The notes under the pieces: generated by a model
The model's database searches: none
What the model was told of the DNA's origin: nothing
Seen by the model: only the letters and a program-made list of their open reading frames with translations
Origin: Amaranthus tricolor
Lineage: Eukaryota > Streptophyta > Magnoliopsida > Caryophyllales > Amaranthaceae
Assembly: GCF_026212465.1 (NCBI RefSeq)
Contig: NC_080047.1
Coordinates: 35,228,214-35,292,213 of the forward strand
DNA length: 64,000 nt
Direction of reading: 5' to 3'
Part shown: positions 49,637-61,587 of the stretch, in pieces
Position numbering within the stretch: position 1 is the stretch's first letter
How the letters are laid out: the number at the start of each line of letters is the position of its first letter
Program-made: the position numbers and the translations under genes

Positions 49637-49880
49637 ATCATAAATAGCTACTCCGGGTATTATCCATCCGCCAGGAGAATTTATAAACAAATATAAATCC
49701 TTGGTATCATCTTCGATACTGAGATATACCATAAGACCAATAAGTTGATTCGAGATCTCGCTATCGACTTCTTGGCCTAAAAAAAGTAATCTTTCTCGAT
49801 AAAGTCGGTTGATTTGGGTAAAATTCTATCCCTTAGGAACCGTACATGCACCTTTTGATGCATACGGTTCAAACAAAATT

Positions 49881-50615
49881 GTAAAAAAAATCAATGTGTA
49901 GATTCATTGAGGGTTGGAGAGAAAATTTTTATTAAGGTTGTGACACATAAGCATTTTAAATAGTGATGATGTTAGCAGTGTTTTGTTTTTAGTAATAATT
50001 GATATAGATTATTATAGCTAGATTGAGTTGTTTTAATTAGACTTTTTCATAATTTCAAAGTAAAACTCCGTCTCACTCGTTTTGGATGATTAAAGAGAAA
50101 TAGAGTTTATTTAAGAAAAAAACTGAATATTGGTAGTAATATATGAAGAGGGAGATTGAATTATGGTGATGAAATCAAAAAAGAGTTAAAATGCATATGT
50201 GAGATTTAAAAAGTGTTGGGTCATTATCCAAAATAAAAATAATGCAAAGTGAGGAGGACGAACCAAAATGAAAATTCATGCAAATAAGTGGGAGGAAAGG
50301 AGTACACATTACAAGCGTCATAAAATATTACAATAGGTATTACATCAAAATTTCATACATTAAGACGAACATAATAAAATTTTTACATGAACTTATATTT
50401 ATCTTTTCAAAACCATTTTCAAATTAAGCATATTTTTCTCTCACCATGTGGAATATTTTATATAGAATAAACAAAGAGAATGAAAGTTGTATAATATTAA
50501 TAAAGGATAAAACTAGAGAGTTTATTTTTTGTTTATGACGCCTTTATTTTCTACTAATAAATTATTGATTGTAATAGCATAAGGTTGATTTATTAATTTT
50601 TTTAAACGGAGATAA
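49881..50615. other. Intergenic, AT-rich, nothing recognised
   Basis: Lies between the plastid insert and the gypsy element. No frame or repeat of note. Confidence 0.5.
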
Positions 50616-50620
50616 AAACA

Positions 50621-51036
50621 TGTTATTAGGTCAACCAACTATCATCTGATGGGCCAAGCCAAAAAGCCCAATAAGCCAAATAACCAGTCAAACTACCAGA
50701 AGGCCCACCCTGAAGGGTGAAGTTATCAAAATGGCCCTGGTCAGTCTTCCAAGGTCATTCACTACCCTATAAATACCCACATTTATACCATTTATGGTAT
50801 GTCGTTTTTCTCTCTCTAAATCGTAACTACTTTGCATTCATTTCTCATTTCTTATTATCGACCACTGACTTGAGCGTCGGAGGGGCTTTCCGGGAAACCG
50901 CCCCTGAACAAGTAACTATTAGTTTTGCAGGTCGCCTTCCAAATCGGGTCCACTTTATTCGGATCTTTCGATAGCCGGCTTCATCTGAGGAAAAATTCTT
51001 TCCTAAATTAGGTTGACTCGTTTAGAGGCAGAAACA
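50621..51036 (+). repeat. 5' LTR of the Tat element
   Basis: Begins TGTTATTAGGTCAACC and ends GAGGCAGAAACA. The TATA box CCCTATAAATACCC lies at about 50763-50776. Preceding bases AAACA (50616-50620) would be the target duplication; the partner is outside the window. Confidence 0.75.
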
Positions 51037-51038
51037 TC

Positions 51039-51056
51039 TGGCGCCGTCTGTGGGGA
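51039..51056 (+). other. Primer-binding site of the Tat element
   Basis: TGGCGCCGTCTGTGGGGA lies 2 bp after the LTR. This sequence type is the common primer site of plant gypsy elements in this clade. The tRNA was not assigned. Confidence 0.75.
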
Positions 51057-51097
51057 GTTCGATAAATACACCTTACGATTTAACTCGAAAAAAAAGC

Positions 51098-54000
51098 CAT
51101 GAATTCCAAGCGCAACACCCGAGCGAATAGGCGGTAATCTAGACACCAGTCGGTCAATTCAGTTCACGATCAGGAGCCGAGTCCGAACAATGCCCCACCG
51201 CCGGACTTCATCACTCGGCATCATCTGGACGCTTTTGCCGATACTATTACAACTCGTTTTCAGGAATCGTTACAACAGGCAGTTCGAACCCTGCCGAATA
51301 TCCTGCAACCCCAACAGCAGAGTATTCGACATTTTGCCCATCGACAAACAGAATAAGTCCCTACCTTCAACCAACATAATCAAGATTTTTGGATCGAGGA
51401 CGTGGCAGAAAGCCAAGAGTCCCCTTACCAAAGGACGTTTGGGAGTCGCCCTCCAACGAATTCTCCTGCACCGGATCCTACCCGGATCCCTTACAGAGAT
51501 AACTGATCAGGACCCTAACCGGGCTCCTGAAAGTTCAAGATTTAATGCCCGCCATATTATCAACAGGAGGAAATTGAAAGGGCAAGACGCAAGGACCTAC
51601 CTTAACTCAAAGAGGGTGGGAAAAGAAATACTAGTTGAACCTTACCATAGCCCCCTTCGGCAAGGAGAGCACATGAGGGAGGAACCCCATTCTGCCCCCG
51701 TCATTTTCAAAACACTGTTGTCAGCTCGAATCCTGTCCTATCCGTTTCGAACCTACACAAGGTTAAGGTGCCAGCAATAAAGCCTTTTGGCGGGTCGGAT
51801 GATCCAGTTGAGCACTCTCGGGACTGGCCCTTAACTGGTACACGGGCCTACCACTAGGAAGTGTGGATAGTTTCGCATCCCTAGAGTCCCTTTTCCTCAA
51901 CCATTTCGTTGCCGCCAAGAGGCAAAGAAAATCCAACCTCCATTTGATGTCTGTAATACAAAGGGAGGGGGAGTCCGTTACCTCCTATATTTAGAGGTTT
52001 CACGAGGAAGTCCTATCGATACCAGGAGCTAGATGCGATCACGGTCCCTGCCTTGATCAATGGTGTCCGAACGCCTAAACTAAAATGGAAGCTCCTGGAG
52101 CACGACCTTTCTACCTACGCTGAAGCTATGGCGATAGTTCAGAGATTTATTCGAGCATCTGATATCTGTACACCTCTAGATTCTAAGAGGAAGAAGGACA
52201 AGGCGGGGAGATCACAAGAACGGACGCCTTGTAACAACCGCTTTTTTTTTAAAAAAAAAAGAAAATAATAATAAATAAATAAATAAATAAAATAAAATAA
52301 AATAGTAATAATAAATATATAAAAACAAATTTCAGAATTTTTTTTAAAAAAAAAAAGGGGGGGGGGGGGGGGGGGGGGGAGTGGGCTTTGCAAAAACTAA
52401 TTCATGGTTACTCTACTTCAACTTTCTTCCCCATTAACAAATAACTTCCCATTTCTCCCTCTAAATCTTATAACTAACCTCATTTACCCACTATAAATTA
52501 AGCCAATTACCCTTAATTTATTCATATTTTATTACTCACACTCTCTTTTTCTCTTACAAACTACTTTCTCTATCTTCCAATTGCTTAAAATTCAATCAAA
52601 AAAAGGCAAGATTTTAATATTAAAGGTATGAATTTCATCTATTTGTTAGGAGTTTTCATATTCAAAACCTAAAAATTTATACTACTAATTGAAAAATACC
52701 CATCTTTTTATTTGAAAAAAAAAATATTTTCTGACCTTAGTTCTCCGGCAATACGGCAGTCACTATGATACCACCGGCGGCCACCGGAGCCACCGCCGGC
52801 TGATAGCCTTCTTCCTTCTCCCTTCTCCTTCTCTCTCTTCCTTCCCTTTCTTCTTCCTTTTCGTGGGTATCCTGGAACCCAAAACCTACCTTTCTCCTTT
52901 TTTTTATTTTTTTTTATTTCTTATATAATAATTATGATTTCATTTTTTTTCTCTCTCTTTTTCTTTAAACGTTTTAATTTTAAATCTTATAATAAAAATG
53001 AGTTAACTATGTTATTTAAATCTTTGCTCTTTTATATTACACTTATAATTTTAAATTACATGTTTAAACTTTTTTTCTTTTTAAATAAAGTATATAAAAT
53101 GAAAAGGAGTCTTTTAATTAATTTATGGGTTGATTGGGGTATTAATTTGAGATATATTATTTTATCGTGTAGACAGCGAATTCGTAGACAGAGATTATTA
53201 GGAGTGTACGTCTATCTAGGATCGCGTGACAAGGTAATTCTCAAGATCCATCTAATTAGGACTATCCTGTTAGCATTATGTGCTACGTGATAATTAATGT
53301 TTTTAAATAAGATGTATATTTTATATTTTATATATTCTCAAATTGTACTTACTATTATTTTTTTCAAACTTGAATTTATAATTACTATTTTGATAAAATT
53401 TATATTATTTTTTTGATAACGAAATTAGATGCGGTTTAATTTGAAAGAGAAATATTTATAATATTATTATTTTGATGAAAGTTATATTGTTATTTTAATA
53501 ATGATTTTAAATGCGATTGAATTTAAAGGAGAAATATTTATGATATTAATTCCTATTGCCACCAATTGATGTTTACTCTGCTGGCTTTGAATTATTTAGG
53601 GTGACGAGCTCTTGATGAAGTAGGTATAGTGGTAAAACCTCGGCCTACTGGCGTTCTCGTTCCCTCAAACTAATAATTGGATATATGTGTTATTAATAAA
53701 TATCAATAATTAATTAGTTTATGTAATATTTTTTATATTGTTTTCATAAATTGATTTTTTTTATCATATATTACTTTCCAAATTTCATTTCAACTAAAAT
53801 TATGTTTTATTTTCTTAAATAATTTTCAAACTTAATCGTTTTATGGGATGGAGTTGGAATTACTCAATTTCCTGATTTTGAGAGTTTTTCCCTTATTTTT
53901 CTTGCATTCTTATGTTGCAGGTTATTGATCACATGGGATTCGTGGAGTGAGGATGACCTAGAAACATAACTTTTATTAGAGTCGTATTTCAGTTTAAATT

Positions 54001-54650
54001 TTACTTTAATTAAGTTGTTTAAATTTTATATGGACATAGATTGCGTTTCAGTCTTTTCTTATTTTGTAAGACCCTTTGTTGGATTTAAAGTTATTAAGTT
54101 ATTTCTTAGTCGTCAAGCCTTACATTTATTTTATTAGAAATAGATGTGGCGGTAACACGCCCATGTTTTTCATTAAAGGTGTTTTCAAAAGTTCAACCTA
54201 ATCTGAGGGTGTTACACGCCTAACCGGCGCAACTCAAACTCCTACGGGAGGGAGAGGTTCTGCACGTCGATGGGACCTCCTCGGGATAAAGGTAGGAGAT
54301 AGGCCCAGGCACAAGCTTACCCTACTTACGAAGCCAGGGATAACGGGGAATCCTGTTTCAATAGGAGCCAGAAGGATATGTTCTATTCGGTTAGGGAGCA
54401 ATTGCCCATCCCTTCTAAGGTTTCAGCGTCCCAGAATAGGAGAAACATGGATTTATGGGGCGAGTACAACAGAGAACACGTCTACACTTTGTCTCAATGC
54501 CGCGAATTGAAGAAAGTCCTCGATAGATTGGCCGATGAAGGGAAGCTAGATAGATATCTAAAACGTGACAACAACCGACCTCGAGGTCGCCGAGAAGATC
54601 ATCGCTAGAGAAATACAAGGAGATCAAACGAAACTGATCAACAGTCCGAG
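51098..54650 (+). pseudogene. Tat gag region, degenerate, split by a solo LTR
   Basis: From about 51098 (NSKRNTRA) through segments such as ARTYLNSKRVGK in the long frame at 51190-51780 and LKWKLLEHDLSTYAEAMAIV (52053-52224), a recognisable gag capsid end. After the inserted LTR, 54378-54608 contains HVYTLSQCRELKKVLDRLADEGKLD, typical of the region after the zinc knuckle in gypsy gag. Multiple stops and frame changes make it non-functional. Confidence 0.75.
52230..54216 (+). mobile_element. Solo LTR (gypsy-like), 1987 bp, inside the Tat gag
   Basis: Begins TGTAACAACCGC, ends GAGGGTGTTACA, perfect duplication CGCCT (52225-52229 and 54217-54221). A TATA-like CACTATAAATTAAG near 52490 and a CT-rich leader suggest plus orientation. 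It includes a homopolymer of about 22 G at 52358-52379 and a GC-rich CACCGGCGGCCACCGG block near 52770. No coding sequence or second LTR. Its termini resemble the solo LTR at 450-3001. Confidence 0.87.
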
Positions 54651-57600
54651 GCCACTGAAGGTATAATTCATATGATATCAGGGGGATATTCAGAATACTA
54701 CCCCAGTAAGCGTTTAATCAAAGATAGCGTTCATACACTGAAATCTATGACAGCTGAAGACAAACGGGCCGTAGATGGACCGAATGATATTCGGAGAAGT
54801 TAGTCAGCCAATTCAACATCCCTATTCGGACCCCATTGTACTTACCATCAAGGTGGGTCTCATGAACATCAGGAGGGTCCTGGTAGATACTGGCAGCATG
54901 GTGGCCTGATAACTATGGATTGTTTGAAACAAGCTCAAATACGGCCACGAGCACCTAGAGAAGCTAGAACGGCCGCTGATCGGATTTGGAGGAAGCAGAG
55001 TCTGCCCATCCGGCACTATAGTTCTACCATCCAGGTTTGGAGACAAGGAAAATGGCCGAACCTTGCCGGTTCGCTTCACTGTAGTGGACATTCCTTTTCC
55101 ATACAACATTATTATGGGTCTTCCCCTCATCAATAAAGTTAAAGCCGTCATATCCACACACCAGCTGCTCATCCAGTATGAAAAGGACGATGGCAAGGTT
55201 GGAATTTTGTATGGGGATCAAAAGATCTCAAGAGAATGTCAGGTCAATTCGCTCAAAATGGGGATTGAGAGCAATGAGCATGAGAATGAAAGTCGGAAGA
55301 GAAAGGCGGAGCAGGTGGAGTCGGTTTTACATGTGGCCGATGATGACACTCGTAAAATGATTCGAACTGAGCCCGTAGAAGGATATGAAGAAGTAGCAAT
55401 TCGAGGCGCAGAAAAAATACGTATTGGCAGGAATTTAGTCGGACCCTAAGGGAAGACCTAATAGCTGTCATTCGGCAATACCGAGAGGTGTTTGCCTATG
55501 CCGTCGAAGAAATACCGGGAATTCCAACCGAGGTAGCTTCACATCACCTCGACATCAAATCCGGCTACAAGCCGGTGAAGCAGAAATTACGACATCAGGG
55601 TGCAAAGAGAGCACGAGCCGGTAAAGAAGAAGTTGATCGGCTGCAAGTATTTGGAATGGTTAGCTAACGTGGTCCTTATGAAGAAGCCATCCGGGAAGTG
55701 GAGAATGTGTGTGGACTTTACAGATTTGAACAAAACCTGCCTGAAAGATGATTATCTGCTACGCAAGTTAGACAAGTTGGTTGATTCTACTGTCGGCCAC
55801 GCTTTGTAGAGTTTCATGGATGCCAAAGCCGGATATCACCAAATCCCAAGCCGCGGGAGATAGGACGCACACCGCCTTTATCACCCCAATGGGAGTTTAT
55901 TGCTACATGGTAATGTCTTTCGGCCTAAAAAATGCGGGGGCAACTTACCAACGGATGGTTAATAAGATATTCAAGGATCAAATCGGCCGAAATTTGGAAG
56001 TGAACATTGATGACATGATAGCCAAGAGCAAAAGGGTCGAGGATCAAGCCGAACACCTTCGCGAGACGTTTGAAACCCTCCTCGCCAACAGAATGCGCCT
56101 TAATCCTGAGGATTGTGTTTTCGGGGTCATCGGCGGGAAATGCCTCGGCTTCGTCGTTGATGAAAGAGGAATCGAGGCTAATCCGGACAAGATACAAGCC
56201 ATCCTGGCAATAAAGTCTCCTAGAACTGTCAAGGAGGTGCAACGCCTCACCGGCTGCATCGCAACTTTGAGCTGTTTTATGTCAAAATCGGCTGATCGTT
56301 GTTCAACATTCTTCCATGTTCTAAAGCAAACTAATTTCAAATGGGATGAAGAAGCCGAAAAAACGTTTATTGAACTGAAGAAATTCCTTGCCGAAGTGCC
56401 CAAGCTCGTTTCGCCATTGCCGGGCGAAATTTTGTATCTATATGTATCCATTTCTGACTATTCATTGAGTGCGGTGCTGGTGGCGGAAAGACACAAACAA
56501 CAATATCTCATTTACTATATTAGCCACGCATTCCGCAGCTCTGAGTCCCGCTATAGTCCAATTGAAAAATCACTCTTCGCTTTGCTCATGGCCAGTTGAA
56601 AGGTTAAGCCATACTTCTAGTCACACCCCATTATTGTGCGAACCTCTCAACCCATGAGAAAGCTGCTGGAAAGCAAAAATTAATCGGCCCGTGTCGCAGA
56701 CAGGGCCAATCAACTGGCCGATTATGGTATTGAATATGAACCTAGAACGACCATCAAGGCGCAAGCACTGGCGGATTTCATTGTAGAGATGACCGAATCG
56801 ATGGAAGGAGTTCCCTTGGAAGAAGCATGGAAATTGTACGTCAATGGATCCTCCACCCGCCTCTGCTCCGGAGCGGGACTATTAATTATCTCTCCCAATG
56901 GTGCTAGACTAGAACATGCAGTGCGATTCAACTTCTCGGCCACCAACACCGAGGCCGAGTACAAAGCCTTGCTATTAGGAATAGGAATATGCCTTGCATC
57001 CGGTGCAAAAAAGGTTGTTGCACATACGGACTCGCAACTGATCGCAGGACATGTGAATGGCGATTATGAAGCGAAGAATGATAGCATGAAGTTGTACCTC
57101 GCCAAGGTATGGGAAGCGATAGCAAAATTTAACTCGGTGGTAATTCTTCACATTCCTAGATTCGAGAATGCATAAGTCGATGCCTTGTCGAGGTTGGCGA
57201 GTTCAGACATAAATGACAACCCACGGAGTATAATTTGGGAAATACTACCAAGCCCGAGCATCAACGCCTTTATAAAGGGAGTGAATCGGACTGATTCTTG
57301 GATGGATCCTTACATAGTGCTTCTAAGAGACAAATAGCTACCAGAGGACCCTGAGCTAGGGCCGATCATCATGATAAAGGCGAAATGGTTTGAATGGTAT
57401 GATGGGGCGCTGTATAAGAACTCTTACACTCACCCCCTCCTCAAGTGCGTAACCCCGACCGAAGGGAATTACATTCTGTGCGAGATACATGAAGGGGCAT
57501 GTGGCACACATCAAGGGATACAGACCCTGATTGGGAAGACTTTGAGGAGTGGGTACTATTGGCCTAGTCTCAAGGCCAACGCCGAAAAGTTGGTTAAGAC

Positions 57601-57824
57601 TTGTGAAAAGTGCTAGTTTTATGGAGAGGTGCCTCACCGGCCCACCAATTATCTTTTTCCGATTCAAGCCATCCCGCCCTTTGATCAGTGGGGAATCGAC
57701 CTTCTGGCTCCCTTCCCTCCGGCCAGTGGACAACGAAGATTTGTAGTGGTTGCCATACACTACTTCACGAAGTATGTTGAAGCTGAGGCCCTTAACACCA
57801 TCTCAGACAAACAGATATGCCAGT

Positions 57825-60565
57825 CACTAGTGGAAAAAACCTCGTTTGCTGCGGTTTTTTGGCCATTTTTTGCTGCGATTTTGGCCTCCAGCAATAGTGA
57901 TAGCAGCAAATGTCCTACTTAAAATGCTGCGCTTAAAAACCGCAGCAAATAAGAGCATTATTTGCTGCGGTCATAGGCAAAATCGCAGCAAATAAGGAGG
58001 GGTATTTGCTGCGGTCAGGGGCATAACCGCAGCAAATAAGTGGCATTATAAGTACATCAAAGCCAAAGAATACAAAACAAATCAAGAATATACTTAATAA
58101 TTTCAAAACTCACCACAGCATCAGCAACCTTCTTCGTTCCCGGATCATTAATGGTAAATTTACCACTTGCATCTCGGGAATGAAGCCCGCAATACCAATC
58201 ACGCACCCGATCTCCAGCAGGAGTATTCACGGATGCGGAGGTAGTCGTAGATGAGGGCGTCGATGAACTTTGATTGGGGTATAAACCCGCATCCACCCAC
58301 TCTTTTCGGACCTCATCGTACGTTTTCTGGCCTAAGCGATGGTAAAACTTCCTTTTGCTTGCATTAGTTTAATGACTGAATCAAAAGAAGTAAATTCAAA
58401 TTGGTAAACTATAATATAATATGAAATACTTACAACTTCTATGGGAGTTGTTCTTTTGGCAACAAAGACCTCCCAATCCCTCTTTGATATGTGCCCCCAT
58501 ATTTCGTAGGGCATCTTCGAAGGTGATTGTTCTCCACCTTCGTTTCCCGTTTTGACCTTTTTGGTCGTACGGGCACGCGTCTTCGTAATCCAGCCAGTTA
58601 CTAGCTTGGATTTGAAATCTCTGAATCTTTCAGCAACAGCTGAAAGAAACACATTCTTCTTGTCCTCATCGCTCTCAATGTGGAAAAGATTCTACAAAAA
58701 AAATTTATATTTATTACTGTCAATCAAATTAATTTTAAAATGAAAATAAATTAGTAAAAATAGTAAAGTTGCTTACCACAGTATCATTCCATAGAGAGTT
58801 CTTCAAACCCTCTGGAACCTCGTTCCATGCGTGCAATATGGTAAGCTTGCGGATACATAGACCCACTTGTTTTCCATATTGCCTACGCCATTTTCCGCAG
58901 GGTTGACCCAATGCATTGTATTCCAAATGCATGGGTTTTGTGACTTTGAGGTTTTTCGTAGGACCTCGCCCTTTTCTTTTCTTACTAGTAGTGGGAGCAT
59001 TCATTGGTGGGGCGTCTTCAGTTTCAAAATCATTGTCAATCAGTGGAGCGTCTTCAGCCATACGCTCGTATCTCACAATTTGGTCTTCTTCGCTGTCATA
59101 ACTACGATGCTCATCATTATCCGAGGTCTCAATCTCGGGGACAATTTCGTCTCTGAATATATGCATTGTATATCAGTACCTGAAAGAGTATGAATAGAAA
59201 TATATTAGAACATAAGCTAAGTAATATTAAGAATATGACTAAAAACCAACTGACACTATCTATCTTTGATACATTGCCACAACTGACACATGGGCCATAA
59301 AAACCAACTCCCCCCGTCCTAACTTGATGTTCAACCGCAATACTACAAAATTCTAATACGCCATCAACAAATTCTGACGATTCAATGCTTCCATACATCC
59401 AAGAACGATCTTTTGTCATCCTAATTAGTGCGATTAATTAATTTAAAACAAAATTAATACACAAATTTTAAACATATATACTTATTTCTAACAAACATAT
59501 TTAACCCTAAAAAATATACTTTGAATAATTAACATTGTATAACCTTAGAAATATAACATTCAAAATATAAATAATAAAAATAAATCATTTAACATTACAA
59601 ATATAAGTATTCTAATTCTAATAATTAAAGACAAGTATAACTTAAGAAGACCACCATATTTCATAACTTAAGAAGAGATTTTGGTAATCTTAGTGTGGAC
59701 TCTAAAGAAAATATTAATAATCACTACACAAGAGTAACAAATGTAGTCAATTTAGTAAAAATGAATAGAGATGAGATTAAAGAGGATGATGTTGTCAATA
59801 AAATCTTAAGCAATAGTAAAGTCGGTGTGAATGAAAACACAATAGACTTATCAAGGTAAAATAGTAAACATAAGAACAAAGATGAGTTTTGAAGATGAAT
59901 ACACAATAGACTTATCAAGGTAAAATCTAATGCATTTATTCAATGCTTATTGAAATTAAAAAGAGAAATAATACCTTAATTCGTGAGTTTTGAAGATGAA
60001 CAAGCAAATGCCTTTGGTTTCAAACGGTTTTGAAGAATGAACACAGTAGAACAACAGTAGAACAGCAGATGAACAAGCAAATGCACGAAACAAGCATACG
60101 TTTGTGAACAAGAAGTTTGATTTCTGGGTTTGTGAATGAAAATGAAGATGAACACAGTAGAACAGCAGCAAGGATTTACGTTTTTCAATGGGTTCGTTTG
60201 AGAGAAAAGCAAAGTTATACGTATTTGTGAAGGGTTTAGTGAAAAATGAAACTGATGATGGCGCGCTGGTTTTCGATTAAAATTCCAACGGTCATTTGCT
60301 GCGGTTAAGAGGAAACCGGAGCAATTAAGAAATTGTGAAGGTTTATTTGCTGCGGTTCAAACAAAACCGGAGCAATCAAAGCATTTGTGAAGAGTTATTT
60401 GCTGCGGTTATGCTTGAACCGCAGCAATTAATGTGTTTGTGAAGCGTATTTGCTGCGGTCACATGGTAAACCGCAGCAATTAATGTTTTTTTTTTCTAAT
60501 TCATTTTCCTATTTATTGCTGCGAATATACAAAAACCGCAGCAAATACTTTTTTTTCCACTAGTG
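57825..60565 (-). mobile_element. CACTA (En/Spm) element, copy 2, 2741 bp, in the Tat integrase
   Basis: Termini CACTAGTGGAAAAAA-type (left CACTAGTGGAAAAAACC, right TTTTTTTTCCACTAGTG) with AGT duplication at 57822-57824 and 60566-60568. Subterminal TTTGCTGCGGT / ACCGCAGCAAA repeats occupy 57836-58041 and 60293-60550. A minus-strand multi-exon gene of the Transposase_24 type is inside, but no TNP2 DDE transposase, so mobility would need help in trans. Removing it restores the integrase frame. Confidence 0.95.
58114..59419 (-). CDS. CACTA accessory protein (transposase-associated domain plus Transposase_24), four exons
   Basis: Probable exons: 59419 to about 59255, about 59150-58777, 58691-58434 and about 58368-58114. 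Exon 1 begins MTKDRSWMYGS and has the transposase-associated pattern ending GPCVSCGN. Exon 2 has an acidic stretch, then the Transposase_24-like KRKGRGPTKNLKV, NALGQPCGKWRRQYGKQVG, WNEVPEGLKNSLWNDTV. Exon 3 continues LFHIESDEDKKNVFLSAVAE, AERFRDFKSKLVTGWI. Exon 4: KFYHRLGQKTYDEVRKEWVD. These domains occur in plant En/Spm CACTA elements; the protein probably helps bind element ends. Borders 58777, 58691 and 58434 have clean splice signals; the junction between exons 1 and 2 is unsure, and a 3' end after 58114 was not found. Confidence 0.7.
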
Positions 60566-61587
60566 AGTTTATATGGAGGAACATAATCACTCGGTATGGC
60601 GTCCCACAAGTCATAATTTCCGACAATGGCCGGCAGTTTAACAGTGCCGCGACCAGAGAATACTGCAGCCGTTTCAACATTCAGATCAGGTTCACGTTTA
60701 TTGCCCGCCCCCAGACGAATGGGCAGGTGGAGTCCGAAAATAAGTCAATACTCAATGGCATCAAGAAAAAGTTAGAAGGAAGCCGTGGTAATTGGGTGGA
60801 AGAGCTACCGGGGGTGCTCTGGGCTAGTCGGACCACAATCAAGGAAGCCACTGGCCACACGCCTTTCTCTCTGGTATTTGGCACCGAAGCTGTCCTCCCG
60901 GTCGAAGTAGGCATCGCCTCTACCCGAATAACTTACTACGATCAATATAGCAACGATCAAGATAAGCCGATCAACCTTGACCTACTCCCGGAAACAAGAG
61001 GAAATGCCCTCCTCAAAGCCATCGCGCAAAAACAAAAAATGATAAGGCAATTTAACAAAAGAGTAAAACCAAGGGGGTTTCAAGCCGGTGATCTTGTGCT
61101 TAGAAAAGTCAAAGCAACAGGAAAGATTGTGGAAAGGGAAAGCTCGAGAAAACATGGGAAGGCCCTTTCAAGATCACTCGTGTGATTAGACCGGGAACAT
61201 ACGAGCTAGAGGACAACGGAAAACCCTTGCCTAGATCGTGGAATTCAGACCATTTGAAGAAATTCTATGTTTTAGTTTAAATTGTTAGATGCTTTAAGTT
61301 TTAGCGGCAAATTTCTGGTCCTATTCGCACAATTGTAAGTCGGATCTCATTATCGGCACTCCATTTTGTAATTTTCCCTTCTAAGAGATGCTTAGGGGGG
61401 CAAGTCGGACTACGGAGTGTAAGTTGAAAGCAACGATGAACATTTCAAACCAGTAATCGGCAAAGCATGGAACATAAAACAAATATTCATTAAGATAGAT
61501 TGTTATACAAATCAGCCGTGGCCCGGAAATTGTTTTTGAAAATGGGTACAAGAGGACCGTAGTCCACCAATCTAACTACTTAACAAA

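Larger units (their letters stand above)
47987..49880 (-). pseudogene. clpP: Plastid clpP fragment in the nucleus (NUPT), split by a hAT element
   Basis: On the minus strand 49880-49812 is the 3' end of a group II intron, including the domain V-like hairpin GAACCGTA...TACGGTTC (49837-49870). 49811-49637 and 48150-48026 encode clpP exon 2 ([37 protein letters not shown], then [30 protein letters not shown]). 48025-47987 is the start of intron 2 (TTGGCGCCAATGAG). ClpP is the plastid ATP-dependent protease subunit; the catalytic serine motif GLAASMGS is present, but exons 1 and 3 are missing. VGREITKR replaces the usual VGGEITKR, a nuclear-type decay substitution. The intron and organelle-specific sequence show DNA transfer from the plastid genome. 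Confidence 0.93.
54780..61280 (+). pseudogene. Tat pol: protease, reverse transcriptase, two RNase H, integrase, split by a CACTA element
   Basis: Protease: VLVDTGSMV near 54877 and PYNIIMGLPLINKVKAVIST at 55097-55150. Reverse transcriptase: 55600-56250 (TAFITPMGVYCYMVMSFGLK; the catalytic YVDD is VNIDDM). Ty3-type RNase H: 56400-56760 (VSISDYSLSAVLV, ALADFIVEM). Second, archaeal-type RNase H: 56789-57175 (KLYVNGSSTRLCSGAGL, ATNTEAEYKALLLGI, HTDSQLIAGHVNG), with the first catalytic Asp changed to Asn. Integrase: zinc-binding end LRSGYYWPSLKANAEKLVKT at 57540, QWGIDLLAPFPPA, then after the CACTA insertion RYGVPQVIISDNGRQFN, RPQTNGQVE and SLVFGTEAVLPVE, ending near 61280 (DHLKKFYVLV). Stops, frameshifts and catalytic changes show it is dead. 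Confidence 0.92.

Noticed and set aside
53590..53660. tRNA-like phrase TAGGTATAGTGGTAAAACCT
   Set aside because: No acceptor or T-arm pairing could be drawn; it lies inside a solo LTR.
58057..59419. CACTA accessory gene as a host transcription factor
   Set aside because: It is bounded by CACTA termini and subterminal repeats and has transposon-associated domains.
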